64,000 nt of DNA from Akkermansia sp. RCC_12PD (GTDB taxonomy: Bacteria; Verrucomicrobiota; Verrucomicrobiia; Verrucomicrobiales; Akkermansiaceae): contig NZ_CP143889.1 in NCBI RefSeq assembly GCF_036417355.1, positions 868,001 through 932,000 of the forward strand, written 5' to 3'. Under the pieces are notes generated by a model. It was not told the origin of the DNA, ran no database searches, and saw nothing but the letters and a program-made list of their open reading frames with translations. Positions 27,292-35,667 of this stretch are shown here, piece after piece. Position numbers and translations under genes: made by a program. The stretch's first letter is position 1, and every line of letters starts with the position of its first letter.

Positions 27292-27936
27292 ATGCTTTTC
27301 GCAGTAGTGATTTTCCTTTCCCTGGTGGTGCTTGGCGTCATTGCAGCGCTGCGCTTCACCAAGGGCGTCATTCCGCTGCGTACCTATGAATCCCGAGAAC
27401 TGCCGGGATTTCCCGGTCCCGCGGGACTGATCCGCCGTTTGGACGGCGCCGAAAAACGCCGGAGGAAACTGGCGGAAGCCCGCACACCCGGCGTGGATGA
27501 AAACGGTCTGATCAGCCTGCCCCCCGCCTGGGAGGGCAAGGTGACCGCGGGCCGGATGGCCTGTGTAGCCCACACCTGGGCTCTAAGCCGCCTGGTCAAG
27601 GAAAACGCGGAAGCGGCAAAAGCCCGCAAAACGGCAATCGCACGCGCCACGATGATTCCCTTTTTCACCGGCCTGGTCCTGCTGGGCATGATAGCGGCAG
27701 GCCTGCTGAAATTCCAGATTGCCCTGGCCATAGGCCTGGCGTGCTGGGCTTTCTTCACCTTTTCCGCCATTCCCACCCAGTTCCGTGAATGGAAAGCTGC
27801 GGAAATAGCCAAATCCGGGCTCAAGGAAGCCGGACTCTGGCCCCAGCTCCCTTCGGACGCCATGGCCATTGAACAGTGCCTGAAGGCGCTCACCTGGTGC
27901 CATGTGGCCGGGTTCCGGCGCATCCTGCCCAGGTAG
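27292..27936 (+). CDS. YugP-like membrane protein lacking the HExxH zinc motif
   Basis: A 214-residue protein with three membrane helices (about residues 2-22, 120-140 and 147-165). The order matches the YugP-type neutral zinc metallopeptidase family: an N-terminal helix, a GPAGLIRRL segment, then LISLPPAWEGKVTAGRMACVAHTWAL, then two helices. In active members the equivalent of VAHTWALSRL reads AAHEVGHAIQ; here the Glu and second His of HExxH are replaced by T-W-A-L. It is probably a non-catalytic relative. I set the start at 27292 because an N-terminal helix begins directly after it. The assignment is by pattern, not by a search. Confidence 0.6.
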   Translation: MLFAVVIFLSLVVLGVIAALRFTKGVIPLRTYESRELPGFPGPAGLIRRLDGAEKRRRKLAEARTPGVDENGLISLPPAWEGKVTAGRMACVAHTWALSRLVKENAEAAKARKTAIARATMIPFFTGLVLLGMIAAGLLKFQIALAIGLACWAFFTFSAIPTQFREWKAAEIAKSGLKEAGLWPQLPSDAMAIEQCLKALTWCHVAGFRRILPR

Positions 27937-28068
27937 GCGGCAGGGGGCGGCGTTATTCTGCATTTTACCGGATAATCCGGCTTTTGGGAGAAAAAAATCT
28001 TGAATCGGCAGGGCGTGTAACCCACTCTTTCACCGTCGTTAAATTTCACTTTTCCTCCCTATTTCCGC

Positions 28069-29550
28069 ATGAATGAATCCGCCAACCCCATCGTTAAATA
28101 TTTTTCCGAGTTCAAGATACTAAAAACCGTTTCCAAAGATTTCTGGCTCACGAACGTCGTCCAGTTTTTTGACGGCATGGCCTATTTCTCCATGATCACG
28201 GTGTTCGTCCTTTACTTGACGGATTATTGCAGCTTCAACGATGCGGATGCGGCCCTGTGGGTGGGACTGTACACCCTGTTCATTTCCGCATTCGTGTTTG
28301 CAGTGGGTTCCATCTGTGACATCATCGGCATCCGGCGCGCCTACCTGATCGGCTTCATCATCCTCATCACCGGACGCCTCATCATGGGGCTGGGCCCGGA
28401 TATCTGCCCCACGGTGGAGAGCGGACGCCTGGCCGTCATGACGGGCATCCTGATCATGTCGTTCGGCACGGCGTTCATGTCTCCCGTCATTCAGACTTCC
28501 ATCCGGCGCTTTTCCCCGCTGAATGCGCGTTCCACGGGGTTCAATATCTATTATCTGCTGATGAACATTTCCGCCGTCGTCGCGAATGTCTTCCTGATCG
28601 AATTTTTCCGGAAACACTTCGGGGCCGTGGACAGCGGCTTCTGGATCATTAACTTCGGCACGCTGATGGTGCTGCTGGGCTGCATCACCACCCGTTTCAT
28701 TGATGAAAACAATTTCGCGGAGCCAAGCGAAAAGGAGGCAAACCTCAACGCCCCGCAGCGCCGCCCCCTTCAGCTTTTCAGGGAGGTCTGGAAGGAATCC
28801 GCCTTCCGCAAGCTGATCCTGTTCCTCGTCCTCACCATGGGCGTGCGCATCGTCTTCACGCTGCAATTCCTGGTCATGCCCAAGTATTATGTGCGCACGC
28901 TTTACGATGATTTCGCCATCGGCACTATCAATGCCATCAACCCGGCCATCATCGTTTCAGGCCTCATTCTTCTCATTCCCCTGCTGGGACGCTTCTCCAC
29001 CGTCAGCCTGATGATCGTGGGCATGTCCATCTCCGCGTTTTCCCTTGTTTTCATGGCTATTCCCATTGAATGGTACTATGTGGTTCCCGGAATTGAAACA
29101 CGCTCCCAGGCGTATCTGGTGGCCATCGTGGCCCAGATCCTGGTCTTTGCATTCGGCGAATTGCTGTTCTCCCCCCGTTTTTCCGAATATGTGGCACGCG
29201 TAGCTCCCAAGGACAAGGTAGCCTCCTATATGTCCCTGGCCGCCCTGCCCATGTTCATCGCCAAGCCCATCAACGGGATCATCGGCGGCCTGCTCGTAGC
29301 CTACCTCTGCTATGACGGCATCTGCGCCAAGATGGACACCGGGCACATCGGCTTCTGGTCCTCCCCCGAATTCATGTGGACCATTTACCTCGCCCTGGCC
29401 GTCATTAGTCCCATTGCCATCATTATGACCCGCAAGACCATCACTTCCGACCACCCGGAAGAAGACGCGGACTCTCCACCCATTGAAGCCATTACGGCAG
29501 AAACGGACCCGGCCGTGACAGCGGAAGAACTTACGGAAGCCAACTCCTGA
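28069..29550 (+). CDS. POT/MFS-family transporter
   Basis: A 493-residue inner-membrane transporter with about 12 hydrophobic segments spread over residues 30-455. The sequence begins with FWLTNVVQFFDGMAYFSM, which recalls the start of proton-coupled oligopeptide (POT) transporters (ERFxYYGM), then GRLIMGLGP and a basic cytoplasmic loop (about residues 220-245). The tail is acidic and Pro-rich (EEDADSPPIEAITAETDP). It probably couples substrate import to protons; peptides are the likely substrate class by family. It lies 12 bases ahead of the ankyrin gene, so both may be translated from one mRNA. Confidence 0.75.
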   Translation: MNESANPIVKYFSEFKILKTVSKDFWLTNVVQFFDGMAYFSMITVFVLYLTDYCSFNDADAALWVGLYTLFISAFVFAVGSICDIIGIRRAYLIGFIILITGRLIMGLGPDICPTVESGRLAVMTGILIMSFGTAFMSPVIQTSIRRFSPLNARSTGFNIYYLLMNISAVVANVFLIEFFRKHFGAVDSGFWIINFGTLMVLLGCITTRFIDENNFAEPSEKEANLNAPQRRPLQLFREVWKESAFRKLILFLVLTMGVRIVFTLQFLVMPKYYVRTLYDDFAIGTINAINPAIIVSGLILLIPLLGRFSTVSLMIVGMSISAFSLVFMAIPIEWYYVVPGIETRSQAYLVAIVAQILVFAFGELLFSPRFSEYVARVAPKDKVASYMSLAALPMFIAKPINGIIGGLLVAYLCYDGICAKMDTGHIGFWSSPEFMWTIYLALAVISPIAIIMTRKTITSDHPEEDADSPPIEAITAETDPAVTAEELTEANS

Positions 29551-29562
29551 CAGAACGAGACG

Positions 29563-30588
29563 ATGACCCAACACACGCGCAACATCATTTTGGACACCCT
29601 CGTCCTGGTGGCCTTCAGTTCCGTCCTCGGCGGCCTCAGCCTGCTGATTTCCAAATCCTTTTCAGGGGAAGACAATCCGGCCCTGGACCTCATCACCGTC
29701 ATGAAAAAGGCAGAGGCCAAGGAAGTGAATGCCTCCACGGAAAAGGAGGAGCGGGAAGCCCGGGAAAAGGGCATGCAGGAATTTGAACAGAATCTGGAAA
29801 AAGGGGAAAAGCTGGCTGAAAAACAGGGGAAAGCCTTTGTCAACATGACGGACCCGCATGGCAGAACACCCGTCATGTGGGTGTGCTACGCCAATTACAA
29901 TAATATTGAAACAACGCTCAAGCTGGAAGCCAAGCGGGCCCCTTATCTGGGAAGGCTTTTGCAGGATCCCCGCCTGAAGATCGACCAGAAGGACAAGGAT
30001 GGATGGACCGCACTGCACTGGGCCTCCTGGAGCGGGCTGGACCGACTGTCCGAAATGCTGATTGAGAAAAAGGCGGACATCAACAACAAGGAGGACAACG
30101 GCTTCACGCCCCTGATGCTGGCGGCCATGCGGGGCAATATCCAGGTAGCGGCCCTTCTGCTGGAAAAAGGAGCGGACATGAACGCCGTCAACAAATTCGG
30201 AAAAACCGCTCTTCAACTTGCAGAAGAAGGGGCAGCAGCCTACCAGGGCAGCTTTAAACTGACCAAAACGAAAGTTTCCAAAGCTCCACTTGATACTTTT
30301 ACGGAAGCCTATGAAAAGGTGGTCTCCACCACCTCCCCCGAACACGCTTCCGAATTCATGGAGGCCATGAAAACCGCAGTCGGCCGTCAGGCTTTTGTGG
30401 AAACAGACTATGTCCTCCAAGTCATTACGCGCAACCTGATTTCCAAAGAATTGCTCACGGAGAAGAGCGCCGGAAAGTTCAAGGAAGAAATTATGGGAGC
30501 CGTAGCGAAGCATTCTCAGATCATCGACGTCCGCGGCATGGCTTTTGAGCGCACCGTGGACCTGCTCCGCAAGGCGGCGGTGAAATAA
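29563..30588 (+). CDS. Membrane-anchored ankyrin-repeat protein
   Basis: A 341-residue protein with an N-terminal membrane helix (about residues 9-29), a Lys/Glu-rich coiled-coil-like segment (about 48-90), then three ankyrin repeats (about 97-200): DPHGRTPVMWVCYANYNN, DKDGWTALHWASWSG, EDNGFTPLMLAAMRGN and a partial fourth, NKFGKTALQLA. A helical C-terminal part follows. Ankyrin repeats bind partner proteins. It follows the transporter by 12 bases and may act with it, for example as a periplasmic or cytoplasmic cap, but this is not shown. Confidence 0.8.
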   Translation: MTQHTRNIILDTLVLVAFSSVLGGLSLLISKSFSGEDNPALDLITVMKKAEAKEVNASTEKEEREAREKGMQEFEQNLEKGEKLAEKQGKAFVNMTDPHGRTPVMWVCYANYNNIETTLKLEAKRAPYLGRLLQDPRLKIDQKDKDGWTALHWASWSGLDRLSEMLIEKKADINNKEDNGFTPLMLAAMRGNIQVAALLLEKGADMNAVNKFGKTALQLAEEGAAAYQGSFKLTKTKVSKAPLDTFTEAYEKVVSTTSPEHASEFMEAMKTAVGRQAFVETDYVLQVITRNLISKELLTEKSAGKFKEEIMGAVAKHSQIIDVRGMAFERTVDLLRKAAVK

Positions 30589-30884
30589 CCAGTGTAGAAA
30601 GGAATTTCCTACCCGCACACCCGGCCGGCGGCAGCCATGCCTTCCCGACTGTACGGTTTCTACGCCATTTCAGGCTCAGGCAATAAATCCAAGACTGGAC
30701 AGGATGTGTGAAAATGGGGCGGATTGGGAAAGAAAACTGTTCCCAGAGCTTGTTTTAATGACAAAACTCACTTCCTGCTCCCCCCTAAAAAGATGGCATA
30801 ACTACGATCAACAGGACGGGGAAAAATAAAAAGATCACTGCTGAGAATTCCGGCCAAATGATAGCCCCTTCTTAAAACAGATAT
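30589..30884. other. Intergenic stretch with no supported feature
   Basis: Nearly 300 bases between convergent genes. I found no good reading frame and no strong terminator or RNA signature. Confidence 0.6.
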
Positions 30885-32078
30885 TCATGGCTCTTTTGAA
30901 TGCTCCATGAGGGATTCAATCATCGCATATACTTTTTCTGCCTGCGGAATGTTTAGCAATCCGTTCATTTTCCCCGTTTCATCCGTCTCATAGGCATTGA
31001 CCTTTCCTTTGCCAAACAATTTATCCAGACAGGCATTAATACGGGTTCTGCGTGAAATATAGACGCTTCCCAGCAATTCATGGTGCATCTGCAAGGAAAC
31101 ATACGGTTCATCTTTCCAGAAAAACTGGCGTAAATCATTTCCCTCCGCCAGAAAAACACGTCTGGAAGTGATAAAATAATCAGTCCGGGAAAGCCTCTTT
31201 TTCCACCGGGCCGGAGAAAAGACCAACAAACACCCTACCGAGAAAAAGACAAGAAGCATCACGAAGAGCGCCCAGAAAATGAGCGAGACACCAGACTGGG
31301 AAACGACCTTGAAAAGCATGGATGCCACCCATGCAGATGCAAAAATAAACGGCACGCCTATTATGAATTCCATACGGGTCTGCCTGTTAAAAGCGTAGGG
31401 AACAGGTGCGGCCATGGCCAGAAGTTCCTCACCGGCCTCCATCTCCTTCATTATCTTTCCGTAATGGACGTCAAAGAGGATGGAACGACCTCCGTGTTCT
31501 TCAGCCCGTACATTCAGCGGCACAGTGTACGAAGAAGTTCTTGAATCATCCTTTTCCTCAGCCACTTTCTCCTTACCCAGATTCGGTTCAAACCATTCCA
31601 TCATGAAATGGCTGATGGAATACGGCTGAATGGGAAAGATAAAAACCAGAATGAAAAAGACAATGCATGAGAGGTAGGACGGAAGGAAAAGAGACGCATC
31701 CAGGTTCACCCCTCCCCATCGTTGCAAGGCATGCTGCGACAGGAGATTGACCAGCCACAACGTGCCATAAATAACATGCGGCACCAAGAGAATAATGATG
31801 CTTGTCATTCTGACGAGCCTGTTCAACCCTCTCACATATTTTTCCCGGTTTTGCTCCGGAACCCTTTTATTTTTTATCTGCTGAAAAAGGGACAGAAAGA
31901 TGCCCGGCCACGTGCACAGCCAATACCAAACTTCATTAATAATGAAAAATACAAGAAGCTGAAAAAACAGAACCGCTCTCCAGTTTTCCAAAAGGGTGTT
32001 GGCTTGCCCAAACGCACAGGCAAACACAGCTAAAGACACGATATAAATAATGGCTGTACGAACCACTTTTTTAATCAT
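30885..32078 (-). CDS. Multi-pass membrane protein with PH-like C-terminal domain
   Basis: A 397-residue protein. Four N-terminal membrane helices (about residues 5-25, 35-55, 90-112, 130-152), a soluble acidic part (160-215), two more helices (about 233-255 and 262-285), and a C-terminal domain with TDYFITSRRVFLAEG and YVSLQMHHELLGSVYISRRTR. The latter resembles bacterial PH domains of the YdbS/YdbT kind, but the match is approximate. No operon partner is clear: the downstream plus-strand gene ends at 30588. The upstream paralogue pair at 32142-33327 runs in the same direction. Confidence 0.65.
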   Translation of the reverse strand: MIKKVVRTAIIYIVSLAVFACAFGQANTLLENWRAVLFFQLLVFFIINEVWYWLCTWPGIFLSLFQQIKNKRVPEQNREKYVRGLNRLVRMTSIIILLVPHVIYGTLWLVNLLSQHALQRWGGVNLDASLFLPSYLSCIVFFILVFIFPIQPYSISHFMMEWFEPNLGKEKVAEEKDDSRTSSYTVPLNVRAEEHGGRSILFDVHYGKIMKEMEAGEELLAMAAPVPYAFNRQTRMEFIIGVPFIFASAWVASMLFKVVSQSGVSLIFWALFVMLLVFFSVGCLLVFSPARWKKRLSRTDYFITSRRVFLAEGNDLRQFFWKDEPYVSLQMHHELLGSVYISRRTRINACLDKLFGKGKVNAYETDETGKMNGLLNIPQAEKVYAMIESLMEHSKEP

Positions 32079-32141
32079 AAATGATCTGCATTAAAATAGC
32101 TGAGGAATATTTCATTAAGCAACGGAGTCTCTCCCGTTTAT

Positions 32142-32684
32142 TCATTGCATTTCTTCATAATCAGTTAAATTTTTTATCCATTCCAGAAAATCATCCATCC
32201 CATCCGAAAGCACCTTCAGCGCCACCACTTCCTTTGGTCCCGTATATGAATTATTGCGTCCTGTAAACGGAATGGAATCTCCCTGGTCTTCACTGAGAAA
32301 TATTTCTGTCAGATCATTCAACCTGATTCTCATATCCGCACAAAAACCTACCTTTTTAAAAAATATAAGATTTATATCAAAAATAACGGATAGCTCCTCT
32401 CGAGACAATTTGTGGTAATAAAGACAGAAACTCTTCACCCGTTTTTCATAGAAATTCCTGAGCTGCTCCAACGATATTTTCTTTTCTTCGTAAGCGGAAA
32501 CGAATCTTTTGAGCTCCTGCTGAAGTTGCGAAACCTCACTCCTTAATCTTACAGCCTTTTTAAAAGGTCCTTCCTGCATGCTCCTTATTTCAGGCTGTTT
32601 TCCCATATCTTCTACCTCAGCCGCTGCGCAAATGCTCCATGCCAGCAAAGGACACAGGCTGATGATGATTACTTTTGTTTTCAT
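32142..32684 (-). CDS. Small exported helical protein, tandem paralogue 1
   Basis: A 180-residue protein with signal peptide MKTKVIIISLCPLLAWSICAA and a mature helical part with SEVSQLQQELKRFVSAYEEKK and LRNFYEKRVKSFCLYYHKL. The frame can be extended to 32759, but the signal peptide begins at 32684 and matches its paralogue exactly. The family is unrecognised. The last part, GPKEVVALKVLSDGMDDFLEW, is shared with the paralogue. It follows the other copy by about 107 bases. Confidence 0.7.
   Translation of the reverse strand: MKTKVIIISLCPLLAWSICAAAEVEDMGKQPEIRSMQEGPFKKAVRLRSEVSQLQQELKRFVSAYEEKKISLEQLRNFYEKRVKSFCLYYHKLSREELSVIFDINLIFFKKVGFCADMRIRLNDLTEIFLSEDQGDSIPFTGRNNSYTGPKEVVALKVLSDGMDDFLEWIKNLTDYEEMQ
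32413..32522. repeat. 110-bp identical repeat, copy 1
   Basis: Identical base for base to 33056-33165, inside the first paralogue and covering its central helix. Confidence 0.9.
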
Positions 32685-32790
32685 ACCGTTTATTTTCTCA
32701 AGAGGCAGGCCCAAGCCCGAAGACCTTATCCATAAATCCGAAGATCTTGCAACTTTCATTTAATCCAAGAGGTAAGTGGAACTGTCCCAA

Positions 32791-33327
32791 TTATGCGCCA
32801 TCCATGCTGTCTTTGAATATTTCCATCCATTCCAGGAAATTATCCATCCCGTCGGAAAACACTTTTAACGCCACCACCTCTTTCGGCCCCGTGTAGGATT
32901 TATTGCCCCAAACATATCCGTCGCCCTGGTCTTCATCTATGAATATTTGTGTCAAATCATTCAACCCGACTCTCATATCCCATAAGAAACCTGTATTCAT
33001 AGAAAATCTAGAAGGTATATCGAGAAGAACGGCCAGTTCCTCCCTGGATAACTTATGGTAATAAAGACAGAAACTCTTCACCCGTTTTTCATAGAAATTC
33101 CTGAGCTGCTCCAACGATATTTTCTTTTCTTCGTAAGCGGAAACGAATCTTTTGAGCTCCTGCTGCAGTTGCGAAACCTCATTCCTTACTTTTACAGCCT
33201 TTTTAACAGGTCCTTCCTGCATGCTCCTTCTTTCAGGCTGTTTACTTATATCTTTTACATCCTCCGCCGCGCAAATGCTCCATGCCAGAAGAGAACACAG
33301 GCTGATGATGATTACTTTTGTTTTCAT
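32791..33327 (-). CDS. Small exported helical protein, tandem paralogue 2
   Basis: A 178-residue protein with the same layout and start as its neighbour (MKTKVIIISLCSLLAWSICAA) and an almost identical central helix; they diverge mainly at about residues 95-130 and at the C-terminus. A 110-base stretch is identical between the two genes, pointing to recent duplication or gene conversion. The conserved Cys in SFCLYYHKLSREEL and the YTGPKEVVALK block are likely structural. No function is recognised. Confidence 0.7.
   Translation of the reverse strand: MKTKVIIISLCSLLAWSICAAEDVKDISKQPERRSMQEGPVKKAVKVRNEVSQLQQELKRFVSAYEEKKISLEQLRNFYEKRVKSFCLYYHKLSREELAVLLDIPSRFSMNTGFLWDMRVGLNDLTQIFIDEDQGDGYVWGNKSYTGPKEVVALKVFSDGMDNFLEWMEIFKDSMDGA
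33056..33165. repeat. 110-bp identical repeat, copy 2
   Basis: The second copy, in the second paralogue. Flanking sequence is similar but not identical. Confidence 0.9.
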
Positions 33328-33600
33328 ATCATTTATTTTCTTAATTGGTAAACTTTCTGAATTTTCATATACTTTTCCTGTTCCCGCTTTTTCTTTTTTA
33401 CGGTCTCAGACAATTCCTTATTGATTGCACTCTTACCATTTTCAAATGTATTAAATGCACAGATGTTTGATCATCAATATATTTATATGAGCAAAATCAA
33501 TTCAGAAAGGAATTCAGATTATTCCATAGAAGAGAATCCGGCCAAGGATAACGGATACTTGGCCTTTGTGGCCTCTCCATACAGAAAATCAACATTCCTT
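33328..33600. other. AT-rich intergenic region
   Basis: A divergent region between the paralogue pair and the metal-efflux locus. It contains a small inverted repeat GGCCAAG/CTTGGCC (33540-33564) and no supported gene. Confidence 0.5.
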
Positions 33601-33629
33601 TTTACTGTTATTTTAATACAATGTATAAT
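33601..33629 (+). promoter_or_regulatory. Candidate promoter P1 of the efflux locus
   Basis: TTTACT (33601-33606) and a perfect TATAAT (33624-33629) are 17 bases apart. It would give a leader of about 130 bases to the first gene. Confidence 0.6.
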
Positions 33630-33726
33630 TTTTCATTACAAGTTCAATCAGAGAACGATTGCTCTTTTTCTACAGAATCACTGCTATCTCTTGCCGCCCG
33701 TGATTCCGCCATCCGTCACTTTGCTC

Positions 33727-33755
33727 TTGACGCTTCCACGGCACCTTTCTACGAT
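33727..33755 (+). promoter_or_regulatory. Candidate promoter P2 of the efflux locus
   Basis: TTGACG (33727-33732) and TACGAT (33750-33755) are 17 bases apart, with the ATG 12 bases after the -10. A near-leaderless message would result. Confidence 0.5.
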
Positions 33756-33767
33756 TCGCCACGTACA

Positions 33768-34193
33768 ATGGTTAGAGCATTGCGCAACGGCATCATGCTG
33801 ATTTCCCTTCTGCTGGTTATTATCGGCGGAGCGGGCATCGTTTCCGTGTGCTCGTGCCATGCGGAGATTTTCCTGTTCTCCTGTTCCTGCCATGAAAAGG
33901 CAGTTGATTGCGGCTGTGGCCGCCATGATTCCAGCTCCACGGATTCCATTCCCGCGGCAGACCATCGGTGCGAACACGGTCAACTGGAGATTGACGATCC
34001 AGTCGTTCCGGCCGTTTCTTCCCCGGTTTCCCTTCCCTGCATCGTCTGGCAAGTATTGCCGGATTTCCATCAGCTGGCCCACGTTCTTCTTTTGACAAGT
34101 CAGACGGCAAAGCCCCCTGCGCCAGTCCCTCCCGACCCGCTGGCGGACGACGGTATGGGACATGCGGGTTTTCAACGCCCCCTTCTGATTTAG
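33768..34193 (+). CDS. Cys/His-rich membrane-anchored protein of the efflux locus
   Basis: A 141-residue protein with an N-terminal membrane helix (about residues 8-27). It continues with a cluster of Cys and His: CSCHAEIFLFSCSCHEKAVDCGCGRHD (read here in two parts, residues about 28-52) and further His at about 68 and 72, then a Pro/Ala-rich tail. It precedes the TolC-like gene and shares the metal-ligand theme of the adaptor protein, so it may bind or sense the metal in the periplasm. It could be extended upstream to 33621, but the signal-like helix fits the ATG at 33768. The family is unrecognised. Confidence 0.6.
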   Translation: MVRALRNGIMLISLLLVIIGGAGIVSVCSCHAEIFLFSCSCHEKAVDCGCGRHDSSSTDSIPAADHRCEHGQLEIDDPVVPAVSSPVSLPCIVWQVLPDFHQLAHVLLLTSQTAKPPAPVPPDPLADDGMGHAGFQRPLLI

Positions 34194-34342
34194 AGAGGAT
34201 TTTTTCCAGGAACACCTTTTTTGACGGTGTTTCCGTTTTGCGTCTGTTTTTTGAATCCGGACGTTCCCTTTTTTCCGCGGAATCGTCTCCCGCATTGTCC
34301 AACTCAAATTGGACTCCCTTGTTTACCCATCTCTTTCACAAC

Positions 34343-35635
34343 ATGAAATCCATACCATTTTATTCCGGGCTGGGCCTGCTGGCTCTCCTGGCCTCATGCA
34401 GCGTCTATAAGAACGCCCCCATTGACCTGAACGCGGAGGAAGCCGCGTGGAGGCAGGAGTCCGGGGCCATTGACCGCAATACTACCGTCACCCAGATCCA
34501 GGCGCGCCAGATAGGCCTAGTCCTGAATCCGGACCTGAACAAGGCCCGCCTGAAGCTTGCTTCCAGCAAGGAAGCAGCCAGGCAATCGGGCTGGTGGAAT
34601 GATCCATCCTTTTCCTGGGACATTGAACAAGTCCTGCAGGAGAATACGCTCAACATGTCAGGCAGTCTGGGTTTCACGATTCCGGTCACCGGCCTTCCCG
34701 CCCTGGAGAAGAAGGTGGCGGAACAGTACAAGGAAGCGGATTTCTGGCTGCTGCGCCAGGCGGAACTGGATTTCCTCAGTTCCCTGGACCAGGCATGGAA
34801 CAGGCTGGCTGTTACGCAACGCCGCAAGTCCGTGATTCAGGACCGCCTGGCCGTGCTGAAAAAGGAGAACGGCATGATCGAAAAGCTGATTGGGGCGGGA
34901 GAAGTTGAGTTTTCTTCACGCCAGGTGGCCTCCCAGCGCATGAACGACGCCATCCGGGAATTCCAGAATGTCACGGAGACGGAACTGGAGCAGCAGATGG
35001 AGCTGGTCAAATTGATGGGCATGCACCCTTCCAGCGTTCCAAGGCTCCGTTTCCTCACCGGACAAGGGTTCAGCCTCCCCGCCGCCGTAACCGCGCCGTC
35101 TCCCGCCGCGCTGATGGAGTCCCCCAAGATAAAAGCTCAAATGGCTACTTATGCCACCACGGAAACCCTGCTCAAGACGGAAATCCGCAGGCAGTATCCG
35201 GAACTGGAACTGGGGCCCTCCTTCACTCGCGACGACGGGGAGAAGGAAGTAGGGGGGGAAATAGGGTTCAACATTCCTCTGTGGAACCGCAACCGCAAGG
35301 CCATTGCGGAGGCGCACGGCGCACGGAATACGGCCCGGATGGAAACCGTCCAGCTTTGGAAGACGGAGTTGTTTAATACCCGCCAGCTTGAGGCTTCCCA
35401 GCAGATGATGATCCGCCACTGCCGGACGGAGCTTCAGCGCATGGAGTCCTTTTCCTCCTCCGTTCAGACCATGGAGAAATTGCACGACATCGGTGAAGCC
35501 TCCCTGCTGGAACTGGCGGAAAACCGCCACCAGCTGTACGAAAGCCGCCTGGCATTTCTGGATAATCTGGACAAGCTGCTGGGCATTCAGGCACAGCTGC
35601 GCTACCTCACCCACGCCAATCTCCAATCAAAATAA
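34343..35635 (+). CDS. TolC-family outer-membrane lipoprotein (CzcC-like)
   Basis: A 430-residue outer-membrane channel of a tripartite efflux pump. The start at 34343 gives a lipoprotein signal ending in LLASCSVY, with Cys about residue 19. The mature protein has long alternating helical stretches with TolC-type motifs such as LNPDLNKARLKLASSKEAARQSGW and LPALEKKVAEQYKEADFWL, and GGEIGFNIPLWNRNRKAIAEA in the second repeat. The next two genes encode the adaptor and the RND pump, giving the usual C-B-A order of metal efflux systems. Confidence 0.85.
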   Translation: MKSIPFYSGLGLLALLASCSVYKNAPIDLNAEEAAWRQESGAIDRNTTVTQIQARQIGLVLNPDLNKARLKLASSKEAARQSGWWNDPSFSWDIEQVLQENTLNMSGSLGFTIPVTGLPALEKKVAEQYKEADFWLLRQAELDFLSSLDQAWNRLAVTQRRKSVIQDRLAVLKKENGMIEKLIGAGEVEFSSRQVASQRMNDAIREFQNVTETELEQQMELVKLMGMHPSSVPRLRFLTGQGFSLPAAVTAPSPAALMESPKIKAQMATYATTETLLKTEIRRQYPELELGPSFTRDDGEKEVGGEIGFNIPLWNRNRKAIAEAHGARNTARMETVQLWKTELFNTRQLEASQQMMIRHCRTELQRMESFSSSVQTMEKLHDIGEASLLELAENRHQLYESRLAFLDNLDKLLGIQAQLRYLTHANLQSK

Positions 35636-35667
35636 TTCATTCACTTCCATCAACCATTTTCACAAAT

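Noticed and set aside
32413-33165. CRISPR-like direct repeat
   Set aside because: There are only two copies of a 110-base repeat, and both lie inside coding sequence of paralogous genes.
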